Under the pieces are notes generated by a model that saw only the letters and a program-made list of their open reading frames with translations, had not been told where the DNA came from and ran no database searches. Positions 28,095-37,279 of a DNA stretch of 64,000 bases are shown here, one piece after another (positions within the stretch are counted from its first letter, which is position 1; every line of letters starts with the position of its first letter). A program made the position numbers and the translations under genes. Source of the stretch: Pseudomonas sp. FP2309 (GTDB lineage: Bacteria; Pseudomonadota; Gammaproteobacteria; Pseudomonadales; Pseudomonadaceae); NCBI RefSeq assembly GCF_030687575.1, contig NZ_CP117439.1, positions 4,083,501 to 4,147,500 on the forward strand, written 5' to 3'.

Positions 28095-31000
28095 AGGCGT
28101 CCACCATCTTCATCGCCTCTTCGACATCCACCGCCACCAACCGCGAACAGCCCGGCTCATGCATCGTCACGCCCATCAGTTGATCGGCCATTTCCATGGC
28201 GATCTTGTTGTGGGTGATATAGATGAACTGCACCGTCTGGGACATCTCTTTGACCAGCCGTGCGTAGCGTCCAACGTTAGCGTCATCCAACGGGGCATCA
28301 ACTTCGTCGAGCATGCAGAACGGCGCCGGGTTCAACTTGAAGATGGCAAATACCAGGGCCAGTGCGGTCAGGGCTTTTTCGCCGCCGGACAACAAATGGA
28401 TGGTGCTGTTCTTCTTGCCCGGAGGCCGCGCCATGATCGTTACCCCTGTATCGAGTAGATCTTCGCCTGTCAGTTCCAAGTAAGCGCTGCCGCCGCCGAA
28501 AACTTTGGGGAATAAGGCCTGTAAACCGCCATTAATCTGATCAAAGGTATCTTTGAAGCGGTTGCGCGTTTCCTTGTCGATCTTGCGGATCACGTTTTCC
28601 AGGGTGTCCAGGGCTTCGACCAGGTCGGCGTCCTGGGCATCCAGATAACGTTTACGCTCCGATTGTTGCTGGTATTCGTCGATGGCGGCGAGGTTGATCG
28701 CCCCCAGGCGCTGAATACGCGCCGCAATGCGTTCGAGTTCTTCCTCGGCGTCTTTCTCGTTGGCCTGGGCGGTCAAGGTGTTGAGCACGCCGTGCAGGTC
28801 ATAGCCGTCTTCGAGCAGTTGATCCTGCAGGGTTTTGCGGCGCACAGTCAGGGCCTGCCATTCCATGCGCTGTTGTTCGAGTTGGCCACGAATCAACTGG
28901 GACTGTTGCTCGGCCTGGGTCCGACGTTTTTCGGCATCACGCAGTTCGCGGTCGGCGTCTTCCAGGGCGATCTGCGCGGTCTTGAGTTCTTCGTCGACGG
29001 TCATGCGCTTGTCGAGCAGTTCTTCGAGCTTGAGGCGCAACTCTTCCAGCGGCGCTTCGCCCTCCTCCAGGTTCAGGCTCAGTTGCTCGCGTTTTTCGGT
29101 CAGCCGTTCGGACTGCATCTCAAGGCGCTCAAGGGCCTGGCGCGTGGAGTCGTGCTGGGCGCGCAGGGAGCCCAGGCGCACGGCCAACTGGTGGGCGTGA
29201 TCCTTGTGCTGACGGGCTTCCTGGCGCACTCGATCGAGGCGTTCGCGCAGGCTGTCGCGCTGGGCCAGCAGCAATTCGCGCTGCTCGGTGTCCAGGGCCA
29301 TGCTGTCGAGGGCTTCCTGCAGGTGCAGGCGCGCTTCGCCAATCTGTTCGTGCTCCAGGGCGCGTTGCTCGCCCATCTCGGCCACCTCTTCGTCGAGGCG
29401 GGTGCGGCGCAGGGTCAGTTGCTCGGCCTTGGCCTTGCTCGCCGACAGTTGAGCCTTTAACTCGCCCTGCTGGCGCGCTTCGTCCTGCAGCAGACGGCGC
29501 AGGTGTTCGCGGCCGGTCTCTTGCTGGCGCTGGGTGGCGCGCAGGGTTTGCAGTTCGGTTTCCAGGTTTTGCAGGGTGACTTCGCGCTCTTCGCGTTCGG
29601 CGCTCAGGCTGACGATTTCCTGGCCGCGGGCCAATACGCCGCTTTCCGCTTCACTGGCGCGACGCACGCGCAGAAAGTGCCGGCCGACCCAATAACCGTC
29701 GCGGCTGATCAGGCTTTCGCCGGCGCCCAGTTGACCGCGTTGGGCCAGGGCCTGTTCCAGCGAGTCCACCGGCTTGACCTGGCCCAGCCATGGCGACAGA
29801 TCAATCGCCGCCTCGACCTTATCCAACAGGCTGCCCGGCACCCGCGTGCCGTCGGCCGCCGGGCTGAGCAAACGCAAATCGCCCTGGGCAAAACCGGCCA
29901 GGTCGAAACCGCCAAAATCATCCACAAGCACCGCTTGCAGGTCGGCACCGAGTACGGTTTCCACCGCCAGCTCCCAACCGGCGTCGACCTTCAAACCCTC
30001 AGCCAGGCGCGGGCGCTCGGCCAAGTGCTGGTCACGCAGCCATTCGGCGGTGCCGGTGCCAGGGTCCAAAGCGGCTTGCTGCAACGCCTCAAGGGACGCC
30101 AGCCGACCGTTAAGCCGCTGCAGATCGCCCTGGGCCTGCTGCTGCGCCTGGGTCGCCTGTTGCAACTGCTGACGCAATTGCTCGAGGCGCTCCACTTGCT
30201 GTTCTTCACTGGCTTCGAGTTCTTCCAAGGTCATTTCGCTTTCGGCCAGTTGCTCGCTCAGCGCCATGATCGCCGCGTCTTCCGGGTCGGCGGCGAGCAA
30301 TACGCGCTCTTCCTGCAAACGACGCTGGCGCTCGGCCAGGCGCTCCATGCTGGTTTCCAGTTGCTGAATGCGCGACTGCTGCACCTCAGCCTGGCGACGC
30401 GGTTCGGCCGATTGCAGGTTGAAAGCGTCCCACTGCTCCTGCCAGCCGTGCATGGTGGTTTCGGCTTCTTCCAGGGCGGCGGCGGATTCTTCGGCGGCGG
30501 CGCTGGTGATTTCCTGTTCGGGGATGAGCATGTCCAGCTCTTCGCCGAGGGTCAGCAGCAAGGTGCGGTCGTGGCCCAGGTGGGATTCGGTCTCCAGGCG
30601 CGCGCGCTCGGCTTCCTTGAGATCGTCCTGCAACTGGCGCAGACGCTGCTGGCCGTGCTGGATGCTTTGCTCCACGCGGGCAATGTCGCCGCCCACCGAA
30701 TAGAACCGGCCCTGCACCAGATTGAAGCGCTCGGACAGGTCGTGGTGCCCGTCCCGCAGGCGTTCGATGCTGGCGTCGGCGTTGCGTTGTTCGGCCACCA
30801 GGGCTTCGAAGCTGATCTCCTGGGTGCCGATGATCGCTTCGCGCTGGCCCACCTGATCGTTCAAGGCCTGCCAGCGCAGGGCCGACAATTGCGCCTTGAG
30901 CTGGCGCTCCTCGCCCTTGTATTCCTGGTACTTCTCGGCCGCCTGGGCCTGGCGATGCAGGCGCTCCAACTGGCGCTCCAGCTCTTCGCGCAGATCGGTC

Positions 31001-31581
31001 AGGCGGGCGAGGTTTTCGTGGGTGCGGCGGATCCGGTTTTCGGTCTCGCGGCGGCGTTCCTTGTACTTGGAGATGCCGGCCGCTTCTTCGATGAAGTTAC
31101 GCAGGTCTTCGGGCTTGGCTTCGATCAGTTTGGAGATCATGCCCTGCTCGATGATCGAATAGCTGCGCGGCCCCAGGCCGGTGCCGAGGAAGATATCGGT
31201 GATGTCGCGGCGACGGCATTTGGTGCCGTTGAGGAAGTAGCTGTTCTGGCTGTCGCGCGTGACTTTACGGCGAATGGAGATTTCCGCGTAGGCCGCGTAT
31301 TCACCGATCAGGGTGCCATCGGAGTTATCGAACACCAGCTCGATGCTGGCCTGACTCACCGGTTTGCGACTGGTGGATCCGTTGAAGATGACATCGGTCA
31401 TCGACTCGCCACGCAGGTTTTTTGCCGAGCTCTCGCCCATCACCCAGCGGACGGCGTCGATGATGTTCGACTTGCCGCAACCATTGGGCCCGACCACCGC
31501 CGCCATGTTACTGGGGAAGTTCACCGTGGTCGGGTCGACGAAGGATTTGAACCCCGCCAGTTTGATGCACTTGAGCCGCAC
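28093..31581 (-). CDS. smc: Chromosome segregation protein SMC
   Basis: ATPase that organises and segregates the chromosome with ScpA and ScpB. The 1162-residue protein has the N-terminal Walker A GPNGCGKSN, long coiled coils on both sides of a central hinge (about residues 500-660), a C-terminal signature LSGGEKALTALAL and Walker B FCMLDEVDAPLDD. The GTG at 31581 gives the conserved start V/M-RLKCIKLAGFKSFVDP and has GGGGGA upstream; longer in-frame sequence lies inside the GntR gene. The start is two bases after the upstream GntR stop, implying coupling. Confidence 0.96.
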   Translation of the reverse strand: MRLKCIKLAGFKSFVDPTTVNFPSNMAAVVGPNGCGKSNIIDAVRWVMGESSAKNLRGESMTDVIFNGSTSRKPVSQASIELVFDNSDGTLIGEYAAYAEISIRRKVTRDSQNSYFLNGTKCRRRDITDIFLGTGLGPRSYSIIEQGMISKLIEAKPEDLRNFIEEAAGISKYKERRRETENRIRRTHENLARLTDLREELERQLERLHRQAQAAEKYQEYKGEERQLKAQLSALRWQALNDQVGQREAIIGTQEISFEALVAEQRNADASIERLRDGHHDLSERFNLVQGRFYSVGGDIARVEQSIQHGQQRLRQLQDDLKEAERARLETESHLGHDRTLLLTLGEELDMLIPEQEITSAAAEESAAALEEAETTMHGWQEQWDAFNLQSAEPRRQAEVQQSRIQQLETSMERLAERQRRLQEERVLLAADPEDAAIMALSEQLAESEMTLEELEASEEQQVERLEQLRQQLQQATQAQQQAQGDLQRLNGRLASLEALQQAALDPGTGTAEWLRDQHLAERPRLAEGLKVDAGWELAVETVLGADLQAVLVDDFGGFDLAGFAQGDLRLLSPAADGTRVPGSLLDKVEAAIDLSPWLGQVKPVDSLEQALAQRGQLGAGESLISRDGYWVGRHFLRVRRASEAESGVLARGQEIVSLSAEREEREVTLQNLETELQTLRATQRQQETGREHLRRLLQDEARQQGELKAQLSASKAKAEQLTLRRTRLDEEVAEMGEQRALEHEQIGEARLHLQEALDSMALDTEQRELLLAQRDSLRERLDRVRQEARQHKDHAHQLAVRLGSLRAQHDSTRQALERLEMQSERLTEKREQLSLNLEEGEAPLEELRLKLEELLDKRMTVDEELKTAQIALEDADRELRDAEKRRTQAEQQSQLIRGQLEQQRMEWQALTVRRKTLQDQLLEDGYDLHGVLNTLTAQANEKDAEEELERIAARIQRLGAINLAAIDEYQQQSERKRYLDAQDADLVEALDTLENVIRKIDKETRNRFKDTFDQINGGLQALFPKVFGGGSAYLELTGEDLLDTGVTIMARPPGKKNSTIHLLSGGEKALTALALVFAIFKLNPAPFCMLDEVDAPLDDANVGRYARLVKEMSQTVQFIYITHNKIAMEMADQLMGVTMHEPGCSRLVAVDVEEAMKMVDA

Positions 31582-31583
31582 GC

Positions 31584-32243
31584 TTAGGCGTCCCCCAACG
31601 CTGCGATGACCAGCGAACTGCTGCGCTGGCAATAGGCCGACAGCACCTTACGGATCTGCACCAGGTCACGGGCCAGCACGGCGGCGAGCAGTTGCTCGAA
31701 CAACACCAGGTACTCGCTCATGGACGCCTTGCGCTGATCCAGGGCCAGGTAATAGGCGCGGTTCATTGCCGGCTGCAGATTCTCGACGGTTTCCTGCAGG
31801 TAGGGATTGTTGGCGAAGGGGTACGCGGCGCGCATCACGTTGAAGCTTTCTTCGACAAAGGCGCGGATGTCGCCGCGCTCGTAGCTGCCTTGAAGACGTT
31901 GCTGGATTTGCAGGAACGGCGCCATGTCGGCGTGAGCCTGCCAGCCTTCGGCGACTGCATTGCCGAGCAGGATGTACATCTCGCCCATCAACGTGCACAG
32001 GCTCTGCACCTTGTGTGCCGTGAGCTCGGTAACGTGGGCGCCACGGCGCGGCAGGATCGCAATGAGGTGACGGCGCTCGAGGATCAGCAGGGCTTCGCGC
32101 ACGGAGCCACGGCTGACGTTGAGCGCCAACGTGACTTTCTGTTCCTGGATGCGTTCCCCAGGCTTGAGATCGCCGCGAATGATACGTTCGGCGAGGTGGT
32201 GAGCGATTTGCTCGGCGAGACTGTCCGGCGCCTTGAACGTCAT
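31584..32243 (-). CDS. GntR-family regulator, FCD type, divergent from xdhA
   Basis: A 219-residue regulator with an N-terminal GntR winged helix (LAERIIRGDLKPGERIQEQKVTLALNVSRGSVREAL) and an all-helical FCD effector domain. It is divergently transcribed from xdhABC across 280 bases and is a likely regulator of purine catabolism, although its stop is two bases before smc so it also shares that transcription unit. The effector is not known from sequence. The ATG is preceded by GAAGGGAA. Confidence 0.9.
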   Translation of the reverse strand: MTFKAPDSLAEQIAHHLAERIIRGDLKPGERIQEQKVTLALNVSRGSVREALLILERRHLIAILPRRGAHVTELTAHKVQSLCTLMGEMYILLGNAVAEGWQAHADMAPFLQIQQRLQGSYERGDIRAFVEESFNVMRAAYPFANNPYLQETVENLQPAMNRAYYLALDQRKASMSEYLVLFEQLLAAVLARDLVQIRKVLSAYCQRSSSLVIAALGDA

Positions 32244-32426
32244 GTTTTCCCTTCAAAATCTGCTATCGGTACAAGCGCGGCAGTGTAGCGCATTGGCCCG
32301 CTGATGGCGCTACGCCCACAGCGGCGAATTTGGCATGAAATAAGCAACCGTGAACAGCCAAACGCCGCCAAAAACGCCGGTTTCAGAAGACTGGACCATA
32401 ATTGAACGTGTTGTGACCGCATTTTC

Positions 32427-32466
32427 TTGACCCTCAAGTCAGAAAATCATTGACCGAAAAGTCAGA
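32427..32466. promoter_or_regulatory. Two TGAC-N6-GTCA palindromes 23 bp apart upstream of xdhA
   Basis: TTGACCCTCAAGTCAGA (32427-32443) and TTGACCGAAAAGTCAGA (32450-32466) agree in 14 of 17 positions and each contains TGAC-N6-GTCA. Their 23-bp period places them on nearly the same face of the helix. They lie about 60-100 bases before xdhA in the divergent promoter region and look like a tandem operator. The binding protein is not known. Confidence 0.6.
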
Positions 32467-32523
32467 GATGACTAGATTCGGCGCAAAGCGGTTAACAACA
32501 ATAATGAGTCTGCGAGGCCTTCC

Positions 32524-33972
32524 GTGATCCAGTTTTTACTTAACCAGGAACTCCGTAGCGAGCACGCCCTGGACCCCAACCTGACTGTGCTCAATTATTT
32601 GCGCGAGCATCTGGGCAAATCCGGTACCAAGGAAGGCTGCGCCAGCGGCGATTGCGGTGCGTGCACCGTGGTGGTCGGCGAGCTGCATACTGACGATCAA
32701 GGCGCCGAGCAGATCCGTTATCGCAGCCTCAACTCGTGCCTGACCTTTGTGTCATCCCTGCACGGCAAGCAACTGATCAGCGTCGAAGACCTCAAGCACC
32801 AGGGCCAATTGCACAGCGTGCAGCAAGCCATGGTGGAGTGCCATGGTTCACAATGCGGCTTCTGCACCCCAGGCTTCGTGATGTCGTTGTTCGCCCTGCA
32901 AAAGAACAGCACCGCCCCCGACAACGGGAAAGCCCATGAAGCCCTGGCCGGTAACCTGTGCCGCTGCACCGGTTACCGCCCGATCCTCGCCGCCGCCGAA
33001 CAGGCCTGCTGCAATAAACCGGTGGATCAGTTCGACAGCCAACAGGCGCAAACCATCGCCCGCCTCAAAGCCATCGCTCCCACGCAAACCGGCGAACTCA
33101 ACAGTGGCGACAAGCGTTGCCTGGTGCCGCTCACAGTAGCCGACCTGGCCGACCTCTATGACGCCTACCCGCAAGCCCGACTGCTGGCCGGCGGCACCGA
33201 CCTGGCGCTGGAAGTCACGCAGTTCCATCGCACCCTGCCGGTGATGATCTACGTCGGCAATATTGCCGAGATGAAACGTATCGAACGCTTCGACGACCGC
33301 CTGGAGATCGGCGCCGCCACGGCCCTCTCCGACTGCTACGAAGCACTGCATCACGAATACCCGGACTTCGGTGAATTGCTGCACCGGTTTGCCTCGCTGC
33401 AGATCCGCAACCAGGGCACCCTGGGCGGCAATATCGGCAACGCCTCGCCCATCGGTGATTCGCCGCCGCTGCTGATCGCTCTGGGCGCGCAGATCGTGCT
33501 ATGCAAGGGCCAGACCCGCCGCACATTGGCGCTGGAGGACTACTTCATCGACTACCGCGTGACCGCGCGCCAGGACAGTGAATTCATCGAGAAAATCATC
33601 GTCCCAAGAGGCCATGCGCTGTTCCGCGCCTACAAGGTGTCCAAGCGCCTGGACGATGATATTTCGGCGGTATGCGCAGCCTTCAACCTCACGCTCGACA
33701 ATGGCGTGATCAGCCAGGCACGGGTGGCATTCGGCGGCATGGCCGCCACCCCTAAACGCGCACAACACTGCGAAAGCGTGCTGGTGGGCGCTACCTGGAA
33801 CGCCGCTACCGTAGAGAAAGCCTGCGCCGCACTCGCCCAGGATTTCACCCCGCTGTCGGACTTTCGCGCCAGCAAGGAATACCGCCTGCTCAGCGCCCAA
33901 AACCTGCTGCGCAAATACTTCATCGAACTGCAGACTCCGCACATCGAGACTCGGGTGACCGCTTATGTCTAA
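32524..33972 (+). CDS. xdhA: Xanthine dehydrogenase small subunit
   Basis: Iron-sulfur and FAD subunit of xanthine dehydrogenase, which oxidises hypoxanthine and xanthine to urate. The 482-residue protein has a plant-type [2Fe-2S] motif (GCASGDCGACT), a second [2Fe-2S] motif (CGFCTPGF with CRCTGYRP) and an FAD domain (LLAGGTDLALEV, RNQGTLGGNIGNASPIGD). The start codon is GTG with GAGG upstream. It overlaps xdhB by eight bases. Confidence 0.97.
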   Translation: MIQFLLNQELRSEHALDPNLTVLNYLREHLGKSGTKEGCASGDCGACTVVVGELHTDDQGAEQIRYRSLNSCLTFVSSLHGKQLISVEDLKHQGQLHSVQQAMVECHGSQCGFCTPGFVMSLFALQKNSTAPDNGKAHEALAGNLCRCTGYRPILAAAEQACCNKPVDQFDSQQAQTIARLKAIAPTQTGELNSGDKRCLVPLTVADLADLYDAYPQARLLAGGTDLALEVTQFHRTLPVMIYVGNIAEMKRIERFDDRLEIGAATALSDCYEALHHEYPDFGELLHRFASLQIRNQGTLGGNIGNASPIGDSPPLLIALGAQIVLCKGQTRRTLALEDYFIDYRVTARQDSEFIEKIIVPRGHALFRAYKVSKRLDDDISAVCAAFNLTLDNGVISQARVAFGGMAATPKRAQHCESVLVGATWNAATVEKACAALAQDFTPLSDFRASKEYRLLSAQNLLRKYFIELQTPHIETRVTAYV

Positions 33973-36364
33973 CCATCACGCCGTCGTTAAAACCCAGGCC
34001 GAACTTGTCGAGTTGTTCACCCAGGACCTGACCTGCGGAGTCGGTCGCAGCGTCAAGCATGACAGCGCCACCAAGCACGTCAGCGGTGAAGCGCAGTACA
34101 TCGATGACCGCCTGGAATTCCCCAACCAGTTGCACCTGTATGCGCGCATGTCCGACCGCGCCCATGCACGAATCATCAGCATCGACACCGCGCCGTGCTA
34201 TGCCTTTGAGGGCGTGCGCATCGCCATCACCCACAAAGACGTGCCGGGGCTCAAGGACATCGGCCCACTGCTGCCCGGCGACCCGTTGCTGGCCATCGAC
34301 ACCGTGCAGTTTGTCGGCCAGGTGGTGCTCGCCGTCGCCGCCCGCGATCTGGACACCGCGCGCAAAGCCGCGATGGCCGCAGTGATCGAATACGAAGACC
34401 TGGAACCGGTGCTGGACGTCGTCCAGGCCTACCGGAATAAACACTTTGTGCTCGACAGCCATACCCATCAACGCGGGGATTCGGCCGGCGCCCTGGCGAC
34501 GGCGAAGAATCGCCTGCAGGGCACCCTGCATATCGGCGGCCAGGAACACTTCTACCTGGAAACCCAGATATCTTCGGTGATGCCCACCGAAGACGGCGGC
34601 ATGATCGTCTACTGCTCCACCCAGAACCCCACCGAAGTGCAAAAGCTGGTGGCCGAAGTGCTCGACGTGTCGATGAGCAAAATCGTCGTCGATATGCGCC
34701 GCATGGGCGGCGGCTTTGGCGGCAAGGAAACCCAGGCCGCCAGCCCCGCGTGCCTGTGCGCGGTGGTCGCGCACCTCACCGGCCAGCCGACCAAGATGCG
34801 CCTGCCGCGCGTCGAGGACCTGCTGATGACCGGCAAGCGCCACCCCTTCTATATCGAATACGACGTGGGCTTTGACGACAACGGCCGCCTGCACGGTATC
34901 AACCTGGACCTGGCGGGTAACTGCGGCTGCTCGCCGGACCTGTCCAACTCGATTGTCGACCGCGCGATGTTCCACGCCGATAACGCGTACTACCTGGGCG
35001 ACGCCACGGTCAACGGCCACCGCTGCAAGACCAACACCGCGTCCAACACCGCCTACCGTGGCTTCGGCGGCCCCCAGGGCATGGTCGCCATCGAGGAAGT
35101 CATGGACGCCATCGCCCGCCACCTGGGCCTGGACCCGCTGGCCGTGCGCAAGGCCAACTACTACGGCAAGACCGAACGCAACGTCACCCACTACTACCAG
35201 ACCGTCGAGCACAACATGCTCGAAGAGATGACCGCCGAACTCGAGGCCAGCAGCCAATACGCCGAGCGCCGCGAAGCGATTCGCCTGTACAACGCCCACA
35301 GCCCGATCCTGAAAAAAGGCCTGGCGCTGACCCCGGTGAAGTTCGGTATCTCGTTCACCGCCAGCTTCCTCAACCAGGCCGGCGCGCTGATCCACATCTA
35401 CACCGACGGCAGCATCCACCTGAACCACGGCGGCACCGAAATGGGCCAGGGTCTGAACACCAAAGTTGCCCAGGTGGTGGCCGAAGTGTTCCAGGTGCAC
35501 ATAGACCGCGTACAGATCACCGCCACCAACACCGACAAAGTGCCCAACACCTCGCCGACCGCCGCCTCCAGCGGTGCGGACCTGAACGGCAAGGCGGCGC
35601 AGAACGCTGCCGAAACCATCAAGCAGCGCCTGGTGGAGTTTGCGGCGCGCAAGTACGACGTCAGCGAAGCGGACGTCGAGTTCCACAACGGTCACGTGCG
35701 TGTGCGCGAGCAGATCCTGACGTTCGAGGCGCTGATCCAACAGGCGTACTTCGCCCAGGTGTCGCTGTCGAGCACCGGGTTCTACAAGACCCCGAAAATC
35801 TTCTACGACCGCAGCCAGTCCCGTGGCCGGCCTTTCTATTACTACGCCTTTGGCGCGGCGTGCTGCGAAGTGATCGTCGACACCCTGACCGGCGAATACA
35901 AGATGCTGCGCACCGACATCCTGCACGATGTAGGTGCCTCGCTGAACCCGGCCATCGACATCGGCCAGGTGGAGGGCGGGTTTATCCAGGGCATGGGCTG
36001 GCTGACCATGGAAGAGCTGGTGTGGAACGACAAGGGCAAACTGATGACGAACGGCCCGGCCAGCTACAAGATCCCGGCGGTAGCGGACATGCCGCTGGAC
36101 CTGCGCGTGAAGCTGGTGGAGAACCGCAAGAACCCGGAAGACACGGTGTTCCACTCCAAGGCCGTGGGCGAGCCGCCGTTCATGCTCGGCATCGCGTCGT
36201 GGTGTGCGATCAAGGATGCCGTCGCGAGCGTAGGCGACTATCGCCATCAACCGAAAATCGATGCACCGGCGACGCCGGAGCGGGTGCTGTGGGGCTGTGA
36301 GCAGATGCGGCAGTTGCAGGCGGCGAAAGCCGTTGAGGCTGAAACCGAGATGGCTTCGCTTTAG
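33965..36364 (+). CDS. xdhB: Xanthine dehydrogenase large (molybdenum) subunit
   Basis: Molybdopterin-binding catalytic subunit (799 residues). Seen are GGGFGGKETQ (molybdenum cofactor and substrate loop), AYRGFGGPQGM (conserved Arg-containing loop), GGTEMGQGLNTKVAQ and the catalytic-glutamate motif VGEPPFMLG near residue 735. The gene overlaps xdhA and is followed by a REP-like palindrome before xdhC. Confidence 0.97.
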   Translation: MSNHHAVVKTQAELVELFTQDLTCGVGRSVKHDSATKHVSGEAQYIDDRLEFPNQLHLYARMSDRAHARIISIDTAPCYAFEGVRIAITHKDVPGLKDIGPLLPGDPLLAIDTVQFVGQVVLAVAARDLDTARKAAMAAVIEYEDLEPVLDVVQAYRNKHFVLDSHTHQRGDSAGALATAKNRLQGTLHIGGQEHFYLETQISSVMPTEDGGMIVYCSTQNPTEVQKLVAEVLDVSMSKIVVDMRRMGGGFGGKETQAASPACLCAVVAHLTGQPTKMRLPRVEDLLMTGKRHPFYIEYDVGFDDNGRLHGINLDLAGNCGCSPDLSNSIVDRAMFHADNAYYLGDATVNGHRCKTNTASNTAYRGFGGPQGMVAIEEVMDAIARHLGLDPLAVRKANYYGKTERNVTHYYQTVEHNMLEEMTAELEASSQYAERREAIRLYNAHSPILKKGLALTPVKFGISFTASFLNQAGALIHIYTDGSIHLNHGGTEMGQGLNTKVAQVVAEVFQVHIDRVQITATNTDKVPNTSPTAASSGADLNGKAAQNAAETIKQRLVEFAARKYDVSEADVEFHNGHVRVREQILTFEALIQQAYFAQVSLSSTGFYKTPKIFYDRSQSRGRPFYYYAFGAACCEVIVDTLTGEYKMLRTDILHDVGASLNPAIDIGQVEGGFIQGMGWLTMEELVWNDKGKLMTNGPASYKIPAVADMPLDLRVKLVENRKNPEDTVFHSKAVGEPPFMLGIASWCAIKDAVASVGDYRHQPKIDAPATPERVLWGCEQMRQLQAAKAVEAETEMASL

Positions 36365-36377
36365 ACCGAGACGCTGC

Positions 36378-36407
36378 CATTGGGGGCAAGCCCCCGATAG
36401 CGGCCTC
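36378..36407. repeat. REP-like short palindrome between xdhB and xdhC
   Basis: GGGGG-CAAG-CCCCC-type inverted repeat followed by GATAGCGGCCT in the 65-base gap. It resembles the short REP sequences scattered between genes in fluorescent pseudomonads. Confidence 0.4.
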
Positions 36408-36429
36408 ACAGACACCACAAGAGGTGACT

Positions 36430-37272
36430 ATGAATAACTGGATCAGCGCCTTGGCCGATCTGCAAAACCGTGGCGAGCCCTGCGTACTCGTGACCATCAT
36501 CGAAGAGCTCGGCTCCACCCCACGCAACGCCGGCTCGAAGATGGTCATCAGCGCGGCGCAGACCTTCGACACCATCGGCGGCGGGCACCTGGAATACAAG
36601 GCCATGCAGATCGCCCGGGACATGCTCGTGCGTGGCCAGCAGAACACCCATCTGGAGCGCTTCAGCCTGGGCGCCAGCCTGGGACAGTGCTGCGGCGGGG
36701 TGACGGTGCTGCTGTTCGAACCCATGGGTCAGGTGCAGGCGCAGATTGCGGTATTTGGCGCCGGCCACGTCGGCCGTGCGCTGGTGCCGTTGCTGGCAAG
36801 CCTGCCGTGCCGGGTGCGCTGGATTGATTCACGCGAGCAGGAGTTCCCGGAACATATCCCACAGGGCGTGCGTAAAATCATCAGCGAAGAGCCGGTCGAC
36901 GAAATTGCCGACCTGCCGGCGGGCAGTTACTGCATCGTCATGACCCACAATCACGCATTGGACCTGGAACTCAGCGCCGCCCTGCTCAAGCGCAATGACT
37001 TCGCCTACTTCGGCCTGATCGGCTCGAAGACCAAACGCGTGAAGTTCGACCACCGCCTGCGCGAGCGTGGTTTCGACGCCGCACAGTTGCAACGCATGCG
37101 CTGCCCCATGGGCCTCACCGAGGTGAAGGGTAAATTGCCCGTGGAGATCGCCATCTCCATCGCCGGCGAAATCATCGCCACCTACAACGCCAATTTCGGC
37201 CAGCACACCGCGAGCGCCGAACCCATTGCCAAACTGCTGCCGGCGTCGCGTCGCAGCCAAGCTATCAATTGA
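36430..37272 (+). CDS. xdhC: Xanthine dehydrogenase accessory protein XdhC
   Basis: Chaperone that inserts sulfurated molybdenum cofactor into XdhB. The 280-residue protein has the conserved LGQCCGGVTVLLFE motif with the paired cysteines that handle MoCo, and a Rossmann motif VAVFGAGHVGRALVP. The ATG at 36430 is preferred to an in-frame GTG six bases earlier because GAGGTGA is then well placed. It precedes guaD by seven bases. Confidence 0.95.
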   Translation: MNNWISALADLQNRGEPCVLVTIIEELGSTPRNAGSKMVISAAQTFDTIGGGHLEYKAMQIARDMLVRGQQNTHLERFSLGASLGQCCGGVTVLLFEPMGQVQAQIAVFGAGHVGRALVPLLASLPCRVRWIDSREQEFPEHIPQGVRKIISEEPVDEIADLPAGSYCIVMTHNHALDLELSAALLKRNDFAYFGLIGSKTKRVKFDHRLRERGFDAAQLQRMRCPMGLTEVKGKLPVEIAISIAGEIIATYNANFGQHTASAEPIAKLLPASRRSQAIN

Positions 37273-37279
37273 GAACACC

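Noticed and set aside
29503..31587. 694-codon open frame on the plus strand opposite smc
   Set aside because: Antisense of the coiled-coil coding sequence; repetitive Gln/Leu/Phe/Gly composition and no start context.
33920..36418. 832-codon open frame on the minus strand opposite xdhB
   Set aside because: It is an antisense shadow of the GC-rich xdhB gene: composition is dominated by Gly/Val/His/Arg, there is no family match, and xdhB is unmistakable on the other strand.
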